Assembly: GCA_026770585.1 (NCBI GenBank) | Contig: MU646402.1 | Span: 194,258 to 208,163, forward strand | DNA: 13,906 nt | Direction: 5' to 3' | DNA from: Baffinella frigidus | Lineage: Eukaryota; Cryptophyceae; Cryptomonadales; Baffinellaceae | Shown: positions 13,190 to 13,906 of the stretch, one piece after another | Layout: each line of letters opens with the position of its first letter | Position numbering within the stretch: position 1 is the first letter of the stretch | Translations under genes and position numbers: made by a program | Notes under the pieces: model-generated | The model's input: only the letters and a program-made list of their open reading frames with translations | Database searches by the model: none | Told to the model about the DNA's origin: nothing

Positions 13190-13339
13190 TTATCTCAGGA
13201 AAGGGATTTTTAAATTCGTTTTCTTAAGTCAACCCCCCTTCAGATTTGTCAACTTATGCGCAGAGAAAAGAATAAGTTGACGAATTTGTACAGGAATTGA
13301 CTTAAGAAAACGAATTTAGAAATCCCTTTTCTGAGATAA
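13190..13339. mobile_element. Nested palindrome, family C (copy 3)
   Basis: Ends TTATCTCAGGAAAGGGATTT and inverse. The inner CTTAAGTCAA...GTCAACTTA core is shared with 1868-2002 and 5866-6017, in the opposite internal orientation (TTATGCGCAGAGAAAAGAAT centre). Inserted in telomere-like repeats just upstream of exon 1. Confidence 0.88.
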
Positions 13340-13684
13340 GGTTTAGGGTTGAGGGTCCAGGATTTGGGTTTGAGGGTGCTTCCCACCCGCATAGCCTGAT
13401 GAGAGTTCAGAGTTCAGGGTTTAGGGCGTGGGGTTTAGGGTGCACGGATCAGGATTTGGGGTTTAGGGTTTTAGAGGTTGGGTTTTAGGGTTTGGGGTTT
13501 AGGGTTTAGGGTGCAGGGTGCAGGTTTCAGGGTTGAGGGTTCACGAGGTGCTTCCCACCAGCGTCTCTTGATGAGAGGTCAGGGTTCAGGGTTCAGGGCG
13601 TGGGGTGCAGGATTTAGGGTCCAGGATTTGGGGTTGAGGGTGCTTCCCGCATCCATCGCCTGATTGGGGTTTGGGGTTTAGGGT

Positions 13685-13751
<67 letters not shown>

Positions 13752-13775
13752 GGTTTAGGGTTGAGGGTTTAGGGT

Positions 13776-13807
<32 letters not shown>

Positions 13808-13906
13808 GGTCCAGGATTTGGGTTTGAGGGTGCTTCCAACCCGCATAGCCTGCTTAGGGTGTAGGGTTCAGATTAGGGTTTCGGGTTCAGGGTTCAGGGT
13901 TCAGGG
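13340..13906. repeat. Degenerate TTTAGGG / TTGAGGG minisatellite
   Basis: Telomere-like units fill the region between exon 1 acceptor copies. From about 13681 to 13810 they become an almost pure TTGAGGG array of about 18 units. The array continues past the window edge. Confidence 0.93.
13376..13849 (-). repeat. Ladder of exon 1 acceptor-side copies
   Basis: Copies at 13376-13395, 13541-13567, 13639-13659 and 13829-13849 encode variants of the DAGGKH start of exon 1. Three follow a CAG. At 13567 the acceptor reads CAA, so the AG is displaced. All stop shortly after GKH(L V). Confidence 0.85.

Noticed and set aside
12816-13280. 154-codon plus-strand ORF rich in Gly, Phe and Arg
   Set aside because: Produced by TTTCGGG-like repeats, exon 1 on the opposite strand and half of a palindrome; no protein family character.
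13340-13906. True chromosome end
   Set aside because: Units are degenerate, interrupted by exon 1 copies, and the gene must continue to the right.
1-13906. tRNA, rRNA or other structured RNA gene
   Set aside because: Many hairpins exist, but none has a tRNA cloverleaf or recognisable rRNA sequence; stems belong to palindromic repeats.

Overview
The window looks like nuclear DNA of a eukaryote, probably an alga or protist with TTTAGGG-type telomere sequence. There are degenerate CCCTAAA/TTTAGGG tracts in many places, microsatellites, palindromic elements, no bacterial-style operon, and no long ORF that resembles a protein. The lineage cannot be fixed from this stretch; green algae, dinoflagellates, chromerids and other groups share this telomere type.

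The coding content is one split gene on the minus strand, visible only after joining short exons. Nine exons of 38-111 nt (13117-13163, 11353-11390, 9913-9978, 8361-8455, 7425-7495, 4683-4742, 3426-3536, 2414-2475, 658-766) join in one open frame of 659 nt (219 complete codons). Every internal boundary has a GT donor and CAG acceptor, and all intron phases match. The product is the N-terminal domain and the start of the catalytic domain of an M17 (leucyl) aminopeptidase. It runs from the N-domain segment GGKHLVIPG through RDLITTPAE to the metal-binding segment [11 protein letters not shown]...IKP. The 5' exons lie to the right of the window and the remaining catalytic exons, including the expected NTDAEGR-type motif, lie to the left.

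The unusual part is the introns (about 0.9-2.7 kb). Seven of the nine exons are accompanied by ladders of truncated copies of their own ends, more than thirty in total, all in the gene's orientation. Copies on the upstream side keep the CAG acceptor and the first part of the exon. Copies on the downstream side keep the last part and usually the GT donor. This polarity is what repeated tandem duplication across exon-intron junctions would leave, so the introns appear to have grown inward from their ends.

Between the ladders lie several families of nested palindromes (MITE/foldback-like, including three-copy families with TIR TATCCCTTAAGTG and with core CTTAAGTCAA), telomere-like arrays that face outward around exon 11353-11390 and around two exon copies, (AT)n, (CT)n and (GAA)n tracts, and short tandem repeats. 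No tRNA, rRNA, CRISPR array or second protein gene was recognised. The ORFs readable across these repeats appear spurious.
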